A stretch of DNA of 64,000 nt from Arcobacter sp. GTDB taxonomy: Bacteria > Acidobacteriota > Terriglobia > Bryobacterales > Bryobacteraceae. The notes beneath the pieces are model-generated. The model was given only the letters and a program-made list of their open reading frames with translations. It did not search any database and was not told where the DNA came from. Every line of letters starts with the position of its first letter. Position 1 is the first letter of the stretch. The DNA lies in the NCBI GenBank assembly GCA_020723085.1, contig DYJN01000003.1, positions 62,001 through 126,000 of the forward strand, read 5' to 3'. This document shows, piece after piece, positions 1 to 9,846 of this stretch. Position numbers and translations under genes: made by a program.

Positions 1-100
1 GATGCGTAGGCCAGTGCGGCATGCCCGGACAATAGGGTTGCGCGAGATCCACGCACCGCGCGCCGCGCGCGGCTTCCAGCATCCGCTCCAGGCTCAGCAT
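1..100 (-). CDS. Cyclase-family protein, N-terminal fragment (runs off left edge)
   Basis: This is absent from the ORF track because it leaves the window. Reading the minus strand from the ATG at 100 gives 33 codons, including V-D-L-A-Q-P and C-P-G-M-P-H-W-P. That resembles the N-terminal 'DLTHPLSPGMPVWP' signature of the cyclase / kynurenine formamidase-like metal hydrolase family. The start overlaps the last 7 bases of the upstream TIM-barrel gene, so the two are probably translationally coupled. Family assignment rests on this short motif only; the metal-binding His/Asp residues would lie outside the window. Confidence 0.55.
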   Translation of the reverse strand, partial: MLSLERMLEAARGARCVDLAQPYCPGMPHWPTH

Positions 101-1002
101 GGCCCGAACGCCTCCCGCACGCGCCCCAGCAGCCGCACGAGCTTCTCGCGAGGATCGCCCGCGCCCAGCGTCTCGATGGGCAGCCAGCCCCGGTAGCCGT
201 GCGCGTCGATCAGAGCCTTGACGCGCCTCATGTCCGTAGGCTCTTCTCTGCCGCCGGGAGCGACGTTCTCCTTGAGCTGCCAGGAAACGGCGTATGGAAT
301 GAGCTGCGCGATCTCCGCGTACGGGTCGCCCTGCCGCAGGCTGCCGGCGTCGAGAATGACCCCGAACCATTCGTGATTCACCGCTTCGACCAGCCGGATC
401 GTTTGCCCGGCGGTCTTCAGGAAGTCGTCGTGATTCTGCACGCCGATCATGACGCCGTGCCGCGCGCCGTAGTCGGCGCACTCGCGCATCAGCGGCGCCA
501 TCCAGCCGAGCGCCTGCTCGAAGGAATGGCCCTCGGGCACGCCGCGCCCGCTGAAGACCCGGATCACGCCCGCGCCCAGGGCGGCGGCGACCTCGATCCA
601 GTCCTTCACCAGTTGCACGTCGCGCCGCCGCGCTTCCGCATCCGGCAACGCGAAGTCATTGCGCACGCCGGCGCCGAAGACCGCAACGCCGTGCAAGAAC
701 GCCTCGCGCTTCAGCCGCCGGACGAAGTCCCCCGGCGGCTTCGCCGGATACCCGGGGAAATAGTAGCCCGTCAGGTCGATCCCTGCGATGCGGTGTTCGG
801 CGCAGAAGCGCACGGCATCGAAGAGGGTCATCGAACCGCCGCGCAGCGGCTGGTTGAACGAGTAGACGTTGAGCCCGATCCGCACGCCCGAGCCCGCCAG
901 CCTCGCAGCACGGGGCGGCGCGCAGAGCGCGGGAAGAGCGCCGGAGGAGGCGAGCCATGCACGGCGTGTCCACCCCCGGTGCGGCGAATGTTGCCGATTC
1001 AT
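94..1002 (-). CDS. Sugar phosphate isomerase/epimerase-like TIM-barrel protein, Tat-exported
   Basis: The 302-aa protein begins with a twin-arginine signal (TRRAWLASSGALPAL). A xylose-isomerase-like/AP-endonuclease-2 TIM barrel follows, with typical pieces such as IGLNVYSFNQPL, GIDLTGYYFPGYP, IGVQNHDDF and GVILDAGSLRQGDPY. Members act on sugars or inositols using a divalent metal held by Glu/Asp/His; the substrate cannot be read from sequence. It overlaps the cyclase-family gene at its 3' end and follows the DUF5107-TPR gene by about 50 bp, so all three may form one minus-strand unit. There is no Shine-Dalgarno; a TAGACT hexamer lies 7 nt before the ATG. Confidence 0.8.
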   Translation of the reverse strand: MNRQHSPHRGWTRRAWLASSGALPALCAPPRAARLAGSGVRIGLNVYSFNQPLRGGSMTLFDAVRFCAEHRIAGIDLTGYYFPGYPAKPPGDFVRRLKREAFLHGVAVFGAGVRNDFALPDAEARRRDVQLVKDWIEVAAALGAGVIRVFSGRGVPEGHSFEQALGWMAPLMRECADYGARHGVMIGVQNHDDFLKTAGQTIRLVEAVNHEWFGVILDAGSLRQGDPYAEIAQLIPYAVSWQLKENVAPGGREEPTDMRRVKALIDAHGYRGWLPIETLGAGDPREKLVRLLGRVREAFGPC

Positions 1003-1009
1003 GACGCCG

Positions 1010-1015
1010 AGTCTA
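1010..1015 (-). promoter_or_regulatory. -10-like hexamer TAGACT, 7 nt before the TIM-barrel start
   Basis: On the minus strand TAGACT is followed by CGGCGTC and then ATG at 1002. No purine-rich ribosome-binding site is present. The spacing would place transcription initiation at or next to the start codon, i.e. a leaderless mRNA. No convincing -35 is visible. The same hexamer sits before der at 6314. Confidence 0.35.
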
Positions 1016-1053
1016 GCAGAGCGGCGGCCCGGCAGCCCGCCGCAGGCTGCGCG

Positions 1054-4000
1054 CTACCGCAATTCCTTCAGCCGGAGCCGCGCCTCGAGCAGGTACGGGT
1101 TCAGATCCAGGGCCTTTCGCAGTTCGGCGCGGGCCTGCTCGCGGCGGCCAAGCCCCAAATGCGCCAGCCCGGCAGCCAGATGCGCGTTGGCCTCCCGCAT
1201 CCACGGCGGCCGGCCTTCGCCGAACTTGGCAAAAAACTCGCTCTCGCGGCGGCCTTCGAGCGCCTTCTCCGCCGCGGCGAGGAGGGCCTGGTACAACTGC
1301 CGCACGCGGGCGCTCTGGCCCAGCTTCTCAAGCGAACGCGCTTGGTAGTAGAGCATGGACGCCCCCGCGTCCACGCTGGGGTGCGGCTCTTCATCGGCGC
1401 CGGGCAGCGCGCCGGCGGACTGCTTCCACAGCTTCTCCGCCTCGTCCCTGCGCCCGGCGGCTTCGGCGGCCAAGCCGGCATAGTAGTAGGCCTCCGGCAG
1501 CCGCGAGCCGCGGTAGCCCCGCGTCACTTCCAGGTTCTCGGGAAACTCGACGGCGGCGAGGCAGTCCTTCCAGGCGCCTTCATGGTCCTTCGCCTCCATT
1601 CGCTGATGGCCGCGCAGGAGGTGCGCATCGGTCCAGGCGTCCTGCGCGTTGAAGCGCGCGCCCCCTTCCCAAAGATGGAAATGGCGCTTCTCCATGACGC
1701 TGATGGCCTCGTCGTACCTTCCCGCCAGCGTGAGCAGCGTGACAAACCGGCTCATGGCGTCGTCGCGCTTCTCCGCTGTCGAGCGGTGCTTGTCGAACAG
1801 CGCCAGCCGCTTCTCGACGGGCGTGCGCGAGAACTCATACAGCCTGTCCAGCTCGAACAGGTACAGCGCATCCCCGCTGTTGAGCGAGACTGCTCTTTCC
1901 AGCGCTTCAATGGCGCGCCCGGCGCCGTCCGCCTGCCGCGAATACGCCACGGCGAGATTGCGGTACGCGAGCGCGAAACCGGGGTCGAGCTTCACCACCT
2001 GCTGCCAGAGCCGCACCGCTTCCTCGGGCTGCCGGTCATAGAGGAGCAGACCCAGGTAGCAGGGTGCGCGGGCGTCCTTCGGATCCGCCTGCATGGCGGC
2101 GCCCAGCACATGGATCATTTCGATCTGGAAGGGAAAGACATAGTCATGCGGCTGCGAGGAGGCCAGCCGGTAATGCGCCGCCGCCGTCTCCTTCTGTCCG
2201 AGCCGCTCCATCAGCCATCCGCGCAGGTAGCGCGCCTGCACGTTGGACTGCGGCATGCGGTCCAGAATCCAGTTCGCCTCCAGGTGCATTCCGGCGGTCA
2301 GGCACTCGACCGCCATCTCGAGCCCTTCGGCGGGCTGCTCGCGGAAGATGCGCGCGAGCTCCGCGCCGTCGCGCGAGGCGCGCGGGTCTATGGGATCGAT
2401 GTCGCGGATGCGCCGCCGCGCCTGCGACGCTTCGCCGCCCCGCCCCTGCCGCTCCAGCAGCATGGATTTCAGAAACAGCGCGGGCGTATGAGAAGCGTTG
2501 GTCTCCAGGCTGCGGTCACAGTATGACAGCGCGCCTGGCAGATCGCCGCCGGCCGCGCGGATCTGCGCGATGCGGTAATACGAGGCGGACTTCCAGGCAT
2601 GGCTCCACGCGGCGCGTTGCAGCCAGTCTTCCGCCTCCCGCGCCCTGCCCTGGTATTGCAAAGCGAGTCCCAGATAATACAGCGCATCGGCATCCCTGGG
2701 GCGCGTGTAATTGGCGGTGACGCGCGCCACGGCGCGGCGCAGCAGCCGTTCCGCTTCAGCGAACCTGCCGCGCTTGAGATACAGGATGGCCAGTGCCGTG
2801 TTGTTGCGCGCGTCGCCGGGATCCCGGCGCAGCGCCTCTGCGTAATAAGGTTCCGGCTCCAGCGCCGGATTCTGAAACTGCTCCAGGCGCAGTCCGGTGA
2901 GATACAGCTCTTCCGCCGTGGGCACGTCCTTGGGCTCTCGCGGCGGCGCTGCCGCGGGCGGCAGGGGCAGCTTTTCCGGCGGCGCCGGTTCAGGCTGCCA
3001 GGCGACCAGCTCCCGCCCGCCCATGTCGTACAGGGCGGCTCTCAGCTCCTGAGGCTTCACGCCGGCGGGCAAGGCGGCGGTTTCCTTCAGCGGGTGCGCG
3101 GGATCCAGATCCGCAGTGCGCTCCCAGAGCGGCTGTCCGCTGCGCGTGAGCACGGCGCGAGCCTTGCGGAACCGCTTCGTCACAAAGAAGCCCAGCGCAG
3201 CCTCGCCGCCGCGGATCTCCAGATTGACCGCCGCCTCGCGCGTGGCGTTCTTCACGCCGCCGATCGAGTGGAACGGATACCAGTACTGCGTAATGGCCTT
3301 CACTTCATATGGCTGGAGCCAGGAGTAGTCGGGCTGGTTGTCGCTCCAGGCGCCCACCATCAGCTCCAGATACGGCCCGTCGGTGTCGGACAGGATCCTG
3401 TCCCAAAGCCTGCCGGCAGGACCTGTGCCCCATGTGAAGAACTTCTTGCCGGGAACCTGGTGGTGGTCAGCCACATGCAGCGTGCCCGCCTGGCGGCCAT
3501 GATCGTATCCGGCCAGCCAGTCGTCTGTGTCGTTCCAGGCGAACATCGAGATCGGGCTGGGATGGTTCTTCCACCAGGAGACGTCGGCGCCGCGGGTGAA
3601 GTCGACGCCGCCGTACACGGTGTCGGCGATGGGCCAGCGCGCGAACTCCCGCTTGGCATGCTGCGTGGCGAATTTCGTCGACGGCGGAAAGATCACCTGG
3701 TAGTTCCCGTTCGTGTGAACGGCCACGTTGGCGAAGTACAGCAGTGAGTTCTGCACGGGAGTGGTGTTCAACGCCACGACGTGCGCCTCCAGCACCGAAG
3801 AGCCCGGCCTAAGAGTCAGGGTGACGGCCCAGCGCATCCGGTCACGAAGTTCCAGTTCGCCGACGCTGACGGATTTCGAGCCGTCCTTGTGCTCGTGCGT
3901 GCGGTACAGCACCGGCATGAACGAGGTGGCGCGGTGGTGGTGCGGGATGTTCCATTCGACGCCGCCGGAGATCCACGCTCCCAGCATGCCGATCAGCGCG

Positions 4001-4350
4001 GGCTTGATCACGGACTGCTTATAGAAGAAGTTGTAGCCGTTCGTCTTGTCGACGGCCTCGAAGATTCTTCCGCCGAGTTCCGGCAGCACGCAGACTTTGA
4101 GGTACTCGTTTTCGAGGCAGACCTGGCGGTAAACGACATCGCGCTTCTCGTCCGTCAGGGCGTCCAGCATGGCATACGGATAGACCATCCCCTTTGCGCC
4201 CTGGTACACCCGTCCCGTGTAGAAGATGGGGTTCCTGTCGGGCGGGCCGGTGATGTAGGTCGGAATGGTGACGGCGCCCTCGGTGAGAGTCACCTGTGCG
4301 GGAAGCGCCGGAGCAAGCAGCGCCGCGGCTGCCATCAGACGGGCGATCAT
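1054..4350 (-). CDS. DUF5107 and TPR-repeat secreted protein
   Basis: About 1098 aa from the ATG at 4350, chosen because GAGG lies at a usual distance, a hydrophobic signal peptide follows (MIARLMAAAALLAPALPAQ), and a TATACT hexamer lies about 18 nt upstream. The ORF track extends it wrongly to 4812 across typA. Roughly residues 20-520 form a DUF5107-like beta-rich region (LPELGGRIFEAVDKTNGYNFFY, GGVEWNIPHHH, SDTDGPYLELMVG) resembling galactose-mutarotase-like carbohydrate-binding folds. A proline-rich linker near 560 leads into many tetratricopeptide repeats (NNTALAILYLKRGRFAEAERLL; APCYLGLLLYDRQPEEAVRLW) to the C terminus. The likely role is carbohydrate-related and extracytoplasmic; the substrate is unknown. 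A TIM-barrel sugar-isomerase-like gene follows. Confidence 0.8.
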   Translation of the reverse strand: MIARLMAAAALLAPALPAQVTLTEGAVTIPTYITGPPDRNPIFYTGRVYQGAKGMVYPYAMLDALTDEKRDVVYRQVCLENEYLKVCVLPELGGRIFEAVDKTNGYNFFYKQSVIKPALIGMLGAWISGGVEWNIPHHHRATSFMPVLYRTHEHKDGSKSVSVGELELRDRMRWAVTLTLRPGSSVLEAHVVALNTTPVQNSLLYFANVAVHTNGNYQVIFPPSTKFATQHAKREFARWPIADTVYGGVDFTRGADVSWWKNHPSPISMFAWNDTDDWLAGYDHGRQAGTLHVADHHQVPGKKFFTWGTGPAGRLWDRILSDTDGPYLELMVGAWSDNQPDYSWLQPYEVKAITQYWYPFHSIGGVKNATREAAVNLEIRGGEAALGFFVTKRFRKARAVLTRSGQPLWERTADLDPAHPLKETAALPAGVKPQELRAALYDMGGRELVAWQPEPAPPEKLPLPPAAAPPREPKDVPTAEELYLTGLRLEQFQNPALEPEPYYAEALRRDPGDARNNTALAILYLKRGRFAEAERLLRRAVARVTANYTRPRDADALYYLGLALQYQGRAREAEDWLQRAAWSHAWKSASYYRIAQIRAAGGDLPGALSYCDRSLETNASHTPALFLKSMLLERQGRGGEASQARRRIRDIDPIDPRASRDGAELARIFREQPAEGLEMAVECLTAGMHLEANWILDRMPQSNVQARYLRGWLMERLGQKETAAAHYRLASSQPHDYVFPFQIEMIHVLGAAMQADPKDARAPCYLGLLLYDRQPEEAVRLWQQVVKLDPGFALAYRNLAVAYSRQADGAGRAIEALERAVSLNSGDALYLFELDRLYEFSRTPVEKRLALFDKHRSTAEKRDDAMSRFVTLLTLAGRYDEAISVMEKRHFHLWEGGARFNAQDAWTDAHLLRGHQRMEAKDHEGAWKDCLAAVEFPENLEVTRGYRGSRLPEAYYYAGLAAEAAGRRDEAEKLWKQSAGALPGADEEPHPSVDAGASMLYYQARSLEKLGQSARVRQLYQALLAAAEKALEGRRESEFFAKFGEGRPPWMREANAHLAAGLAHLGLGRREQARAELRKALDLNPYLLEARLRLKELR

Positions 4351-4442
4351 GGCGGAGACCTCGATGGCAGTATATCCCCCGCTGTCCGGGGGCGCGCCGG
4401 GCGCAGATGCGCGGGTGGCCGCTGGGGCCGCGCCGCCGGGCC

Positions 4443-6242
<1,800 letters not shown>

Positions 6243-6313
6243 GGAAAAAGCGGGGGGGTGAACTTTCATTGTCGCACGCCGGCGGCCGCAGCGGCAGGCG
6301 AAAAACGCTGCGC

Positions 6314-6319
6314 TAGACT
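6314..6319 (+). promoter_or_regulatory. -10-like hexamer TAGACT, 8 nt before der
   Basis: TAGACT is followed by GAGAATGC and then the ATG of der at 6328. No Shine-Dalgarno sits at normal distance and no -35 match is evident. The arrangement would give a leaderless der mRNA. Confidence 0.35.
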
Positions 6320-6327
6320 GAGAATGC

Positions 6328-7632
6328 ATGCCGCAGTCCACCGGCCTGCCCACGGTCGTCATCGTGGGACGGCCCAACGTGGGAAAGTCCACCCTGTTCA
6401 ACGCGATCCTCGGCCAGCGGAAAGCGATCACGGGCGACGAGCCCGGCATCACGCGGGACCGGATCGCCGGGGAGGCGGTGCATCGCCGCAGGCGCTTCCG
6501 CCTGATCGACACCGGCGGCATCATCCCCGACGACGACGCGTTGATCCCCTCCGAGATCCTGCGGCAGGCGCGCGTGGCGCTGGACGAAGCGGCGCATATC
6601 GTCTTCCTGATCGACGGCCGCACCGAGATCACCGCCGCCGACCGCGACCTGGCGATGCTGCTCCGCCGCCTCGGCAAGCCCGTGACGCTGGCTGTGAACA
6701 AGATCGACGCCCCGAAGCGCGAGGTGCTGGCGGCGGAGTTCTACTCGCTGGGCTTCGAGCGGGTGGTTCCGGTTTCCGCAGAGCACCGTCTGGGGATCGC
6801 CGAACTGCTGGACGAAGCCACGCGCGGCTTGCCCGAGATCGAGCCCGAAGCCGGGGAAGAAGACAAGCCGCGCGCCATCCGCGTCGCCATCATCGGCCGG
6901 CCGAACGTGGGCAAGTCCACGCTGCTGAACGCGCTGCTCGGGCAGGAACGCGCCATCGTCTCGCCCGTTGCGGGCACGACGCGCGATTCGGTGGACGAGC
7001 GCATGGTTATCGACGGGCGCGAGTACGTCTTCGTCGACACCGCCGGCATCCGCCGCAAAGGAAAGACGAAGCTGATGGCGGAGAAACTCAGCGTGGTGAT
7101 GGCGCGCCGCCACATCCGCATGGCCCACATCGCGCTGCTGGTGCTGGATGCCAGCGAAGGGCCGGTGGGCGGGGACGCCACCATCGGCGGCTATGCCCAC
7201 GAAGAGGGGCGCGCGCTCATCCTCGCCGTCAACAAGTGGGACCTCCTTCGCGGGAGTCAGCGAAAGGAATACGAGGCAGCCGTCCGGGCGCAGTTCCGGT
7301 TCCTCGACTACGCGCCCATCGTGTTCCTCTCGGCGAAGGAGAAGCGGGGAATCGACGAGCTGCTGGCCAGGATCGACCAGTGCTGGGAGTCGTTCAACCT
7401 GCGCGTGCCCACGGGAGAGCTGAACCGTCTGGCGGAACAGTTCCAACTGGAGCGCGGACGGCGAATCTACTACATCACGCAGCCTTCGGTCCGTCCGCCG
7501 GCGTTCGTGCTGTTCATGGACAGCGCCGAGCCGCTCCACTTCTCCACCGAACGGCAGATCGTCAACCGGCTGCGCCAGAGGTTCGGGTTTGAAGGGACGC
7601 CCGTGGTGCTGAAGGTCAAGGCGCGGCGCTGA
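6328..7632 (+). CDS. der: Ribosome biogenesis GTPase Der (EngA)
   Basis: A 434-aa protein with the diagnostic tandem of two Era-like GTPase domains. The first P-loop is [11 protein letters not shown] with DTGGI and NKID; the second is [15 protein letters not shown] near residue 190 with DTAGI and NKWD. A C-terminal KH-like domain follows ([31 protein letters not shown]). Der is essential for 50S subunit assembly. The gene ends one base from the convergent unknown gene at 7634, so the two transcripts run into each other. Confidence 0.97.
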   Translation: MPQSTGLPTVVIVGRPNVGKSTLFNAILGQRKAITGDEPGITRDRIAGEAVHRRRRFRLIDTGGIIPDDDALIPSEILRQARVALDEAAHIVFLIDGRTEITAADRDLAMLLRRLGKPVTLAVNKIDAPKREVLAAEFYSLGFERVVPVSAEHRLGIAELLDEATRGLPEIEPEAGEEDKPRAIRVAIIGRPNVGKSTLLNALLGQERAIVSPVAGTTRDSVDERMVIDGREYVFVDTAGIRRKGKTKLMAEKLSVVMARRHIRMAHIALLVLDASEGPVGGDATIGGYAHEEGRALILAVNKWDLLRGSQRKEYEAAVRAQFRFLDYAPIVFLSAKEKRGIDELLARIDQCWESFNLRVPTGELNRLAEQFQLERGRRIYYITQPSVRPPAFVLFMDSAEPLHFSTERQIVNRLRQRFGFEGTPVVLKVKARR

Positions 7633-7633
7633 G

Positions 7634-8221
7634 TCAGCGGGGGACGATCCAATCGATGCGGTCGATGGCGGCGGCGCGGATCTGCCGCGTCAGCGCCGGA
7701 TAGCGCAACAGCGCAGCGGCTGACAGCATGCGCGCGCGAGCCTGCGGGTCCAGATCCAGAGTGTACTGGTCGGCGCGCTCCCTGTAGGAATAGCAGGAAT
7801 ACCGGGGCGAACCGAGTCCTCCCATGAGCAGGCTCCAGAAGCTCGACCGCCGCAGGAACCGCCGGGCCGTGCCCGCCTGCCTGTCGATCTCGATCCGCGC
7901 TGACGGTCCCCGCAGGACGACCCGGACGCAGCGCTCGAACGCGCACGGGCGGTCCGGCTCCGGCTGCGGAAGCAGGCGGACGGCTTCGGCGACTTCCTCC
8001 AGAGTGCACTCAAGGCGCTCCCAGCGGAAACGCGAGGAGCCGCTGACCAGCGAGCCGTGCGTCAGCAGGTGGTGGATGCGCGCGGCATCGGCGCCGGCGG
8101 CGGAGGCTGCCAGCTCCAGCAGTTCCATGACCGCCATCTCGCTGGAGACAACGGGTGTGAAGTCGATTGCGCCGGCGGCTTCGCTGGAGATCTTCACTCG
8201 GATCGTCCGGGGCAGCGGCAT
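7634..8221 (-). CDS. Conserved hypothetical protein
   Basis: 195 aa from the ATG at 8221, preceded by an excellent AAGGAG 4 nt upstream; the longer ORF to 8560 overlaps other coding sequence. I do not recognise the family. The N-terminal half (IRVKISSEAAGAIDFTPVV, ELLELAASAAGADAARI) looks globular and helical; the middle is arginine-rich (RRFLRRSSFW). There is no signal peptide or membrane segment. It is divergent from the small gene at 8252 with only 30 bp between starts, so the two share a promoter region, and it is convergent with der. Confidence 0.6.
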   Translation of the reverse strand: MPLPRTIRVKISSEAAGAIDFTPVVSSEMAVMELLELAASAAGADAARIHHLLTHGSLVSGSSRFRWERLECTLEEVAEAVRLLPQPEPDRPCAFERCVRVVLRGPSARIEIDRQAGTARRFLRRSSFWSLLMGGLGSPRYSCYSYRERADQYTLDLDPQARARMLSAAALLRYPALTRQIRAAAIDRIDWIVPR

Positions 8222-8237
8222 GGGCTCCTTCTCATCG

Positions 8238-8243
8238 TACAAT
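8238..8243 (+). promoter_or_regulatory. -10-like hexamer TACAAT, 8 nt before gene 8252
   Basis: TACAAT matches the sigma-70 -10 consensus at five of six positions. It is followed by CGCAGGCG and then ATG at 8252. No normally spaced Shine-Dalgarno is present, so a leaderless transcript is plausible. It lies in the 30-bp divergent gap. Confidence 0.4.
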
Positions 8244-8251
8244 CGCAGGCG

Positions 8252-8542
8252 ATGACTCCCCTCAAAAAAGTGCGGCGCGAACTGGACCGCTACGAGCATC
8301 TCCTGCTCGAGTTTGGCGCCGAAGAGACACGCGCGGGCGGAGTGGAGGTTGTGATCCGCCCGCGCGCCCGCGTCGCCGGAGCGCATGAGTACCGCGCTCC
8401 CCTGCACCCGCGCGACATCGCGCACCCGCAGTTCGAGTGGACTTTCCAGCGCCACCTGTACGACTGCATGCACGATTATCTGTGCGAACTGTTCGTCCGC
8501 AACCCGCAGGAGCGCGTGCGGGCCCCGGAGCAGCAGCCGTGA
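8252..8542 (+). CDS. Conserved hypothetical small protein
   Basis: 96 aa from the ATG at 8252; the ORF track starts it too early at 8057. The product is soluble with no export signal and mixes charged helix at the N terminus (MTPLKKVRRELDRYEHLLLEF) with a C-terminal portion rich in His, Asp and Cys (FQRHLYDCMHDYLCELFV). I do not recognise the family. Its stop overlaps the GTG start of the methyltransferase gene by four bases (GTGA), so the pair is translationally coupled. Confidence 0.6.
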   Translation: MTPLKKVRRELDRYEHLLLEFGAEETRAGGVEVVIRPRARVAGAHEYRAPLHPRDIAHPQFEWTFQRHLYDCMHDYLCELFVRNPQERVRAPEQQP

Positions 8543-9534
8543 GGGTCCGGGCCAATCCACTCCAGGAGAAGCTGGCGGAGCGCATCCGCAGCCACGGGCC
8601 GCTGCGGTTTTCCGCGTTCATGGAGGCGGCGCTCTACGATCCCGATCACGGCTATTACAGCGCGGCGCGCCGCGCGCACGCCGAGCCGACCGGCGCCGCA
8701 GGCGACTTCTTCACAGCCACGCAAGTGCAGCCGGTGTTCGGCCGGATCGTCTGCGCAGCGCTGCGCCGCATCCGCGAGGAGCTTGGGCTGGCGGAAGGGT
8801 GCACGGTGGCCGACTGGGGCGCGGGCCGGGCTCTGATGGCAGAGCCGCTGGGCGGGTTCCGCTATGTGCCGGTGGAGGCGGGACAGCCCGCGCCGGCGCC
8901 GTTCGAAGGAATCGTGTTCGCCAACGAGCTGTTCGATGCGCTTCCCGTGGACGTTGCGAGATGCGGGGCGGCAGCCGCGCGGATGATGCGCGTCGGCTGG
9001 AGGGACGGCGCGTTCTGCTGGATCGAAGCCGAACCGCTGGCAGGCGAATGGAAGGAATATGCGGACCGGCTGTCGCGCCGGATGGAGGGGCCGGAAGAGT
9101 GGATCCTGGAACTGCCGGTGCGGATCGAGCCCGTGCTGCGGCAGATGGATGGCGCGCTCAGGCGCGGGGCGCTCATGGTGATCGACTACGGTTACACCGA
9201 GCGGGAGGCGGTCCGTTTCCCGCGCGGGACGCTGATGAGCTACCGGCGCCACGCAGCGCACGAGGACGTGCTGCGGGATCCGGGGATGCAGGACATCACG
9301 GCGCATGTGCCGTTCACCTTTCTCGGGGAGCGCGCATCCGCGCTCGGCTGGAGGGCGGGAGCGCTGGAAGACCTCTCGTCGTGGCTGCTGCGCGCCGGCG
9401 AACGCGACATGTTCGCTTCGGTCTTGCGGGCGGAGAGCGAAGAGGAAGAGGTCCGGCTGCGGCTTCAGCTCAAGACGCTGCTGTTCGGGATGGGGGAGGC
9501 GTTCCGCTGCCTGCGGCTGGAGAAGGGAGCATAA
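8539..9534 (+). CDS. MidA/NDUFAF7-type SAM-dependent methyltransferase (COG1565)
   Basis: 331 aa from a GTG start overlapping the preceding stop. Family landmarks: SHGPLRFSAFMEAALYDPDHGYY at the N terminus, AGDFFTATQVQPVFG, FANELFDALPVD and VIDYGYTERE. In eukaryotes the homologue methylates an arginine of complex I subunit NDUFS2; bacterial roles are unclear. It is somewhat shorter than usual: the SAM motif is DWGAGRALM rather than the common EIGPGRG, and the segment up to FANELFDA is compressed, so cofactor binding may be modified. A lysine-rich microgene lies downstream on the opposite strand. Confidence 0.8.
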   Translation: MRVRANPLQEKLAERIRSHGPLRFSAFMEAALYDPDHGYYSAARRAHAEPTGAAGDFFTATQVQPVFGRIVCAALRRIREELGLAEGCTVADWGAGRALMAEPLGGFRYVPVEAGQPAPAPFEGIVFANELFDALPVDVARCGAAAARMMRVGWRDGAFCWIEAEPLAGEWKEYADRLSRRMEGPEEWILELPVRIEPVLRQMDGALRRGALMVIDYGYTEREAVRFPRGTLMSYRRHAAHEDVLRDPGMQDITAHVPFTFLGERASALGWRAGALEDLSSWLLRAGERDMFASVLRAESEEEEVRLRLQLKTLLFGMGEAFRCLRLEKGA

Positions 9535-9565
9535 AAAGGTTGCGGCCCCGGTCGCCCGGGGCCGC
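9533..9565 (-). terminator. Intrinsic terminator of the Lys/Ala-rich microgene
   Basis: A perfect 10-bp stem (GCGGCCCCGG / CCGGGGCCGC) with loop TCGC at 9542-9565 is followed, reading minus strand, by AACCTTTTT. The T-run overlaps the stop codon of the plus-strand methyltransferase gene. A second, imperfect inverted repeat (GCGGCGCTTC / GAAGCGCGCCGC) lies between it and the microgene stop. Confidence 0.75.
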
Positions 9566-9612
9566 GCTGGTGATCCTCTGTTTGCGGCGCTTCACTGAGA
9601 AGCGCGCCGCAG

Positions 9613-9693
9613 TTACTTCTTCTTCTTGGCGGGCGCCTTCTTGGCGGCCTTCTTTGTCGCCTTCTTGGCAGCCTTCTTGGTCGCGTTCTTCAT
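9613..9693 (-). CDS. 26-aa lysine/alanine-rich histone H1-like microprotein
   Basis: Too short for the ORF track. The peptide is built from K-K-A-A and K-K-A-T units (KKAAKKATKKAAKKA) and ends in a run of four lysines, closely resembling the C-terminal tails of bacterial histone H1-like and AlgP-type proteins. It has all the parts of an independent gene: a consensus sigma-70 promoter (9753-9781), GGAGA 8 nt before the ATG, and a strong intrinsic terminator. The likely role is nucleic-acid binding (nucleoid or RNA compaction), inferred from composition only. No globular domain is present. An alternative is that the transcript, not the peptide, is functional. Confidence 0.7.
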   Translation of the reverse strand: MKNATKKAAKKATKKAAKKAPAKKKK

Positions 9694-9752
9694 CGATCTG
9701 TTCTCCGTAACATCAGATTTTGCGGTCGCAGTGCGACAGCATTGTGATCTCT

Positions 9753-9781
9753 TTATAAACTTGGTCTCCGAGTGTTGTCAA
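9753..9781 (-). promoter_or_regulatory. Sigma-70 promoter of the microgene
   Basis: Reading minus strand, TTGACA (9781-9776), 17 nt, TTATAA (9758-9753); TATAAA at 18 nt is an alternative -10. The predicted start near 9746 gives a leader of about 50 nt carrying GGAGA. This is the best consensus promoter I found in the window. Confidence 0.75.
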
Positions 9782-9846
9782 GAAAAAAGTGAAGACGGGA
9801 GTCACGAAGATGTGTTTTCGCGGACGCCGGAGGGGTTAAAACAGAG

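Noticed and set aside
199-2526. 775-aa plus-strand ORF opposite the DUF5107-TPR gene
   Set aside because: It is the antisense shadow of a well-supported gene; composition is Arg/Ala/Pro-rich with no domain. The same applies to 4296-7592, 16028-18952 and 44432-48313 (minus).
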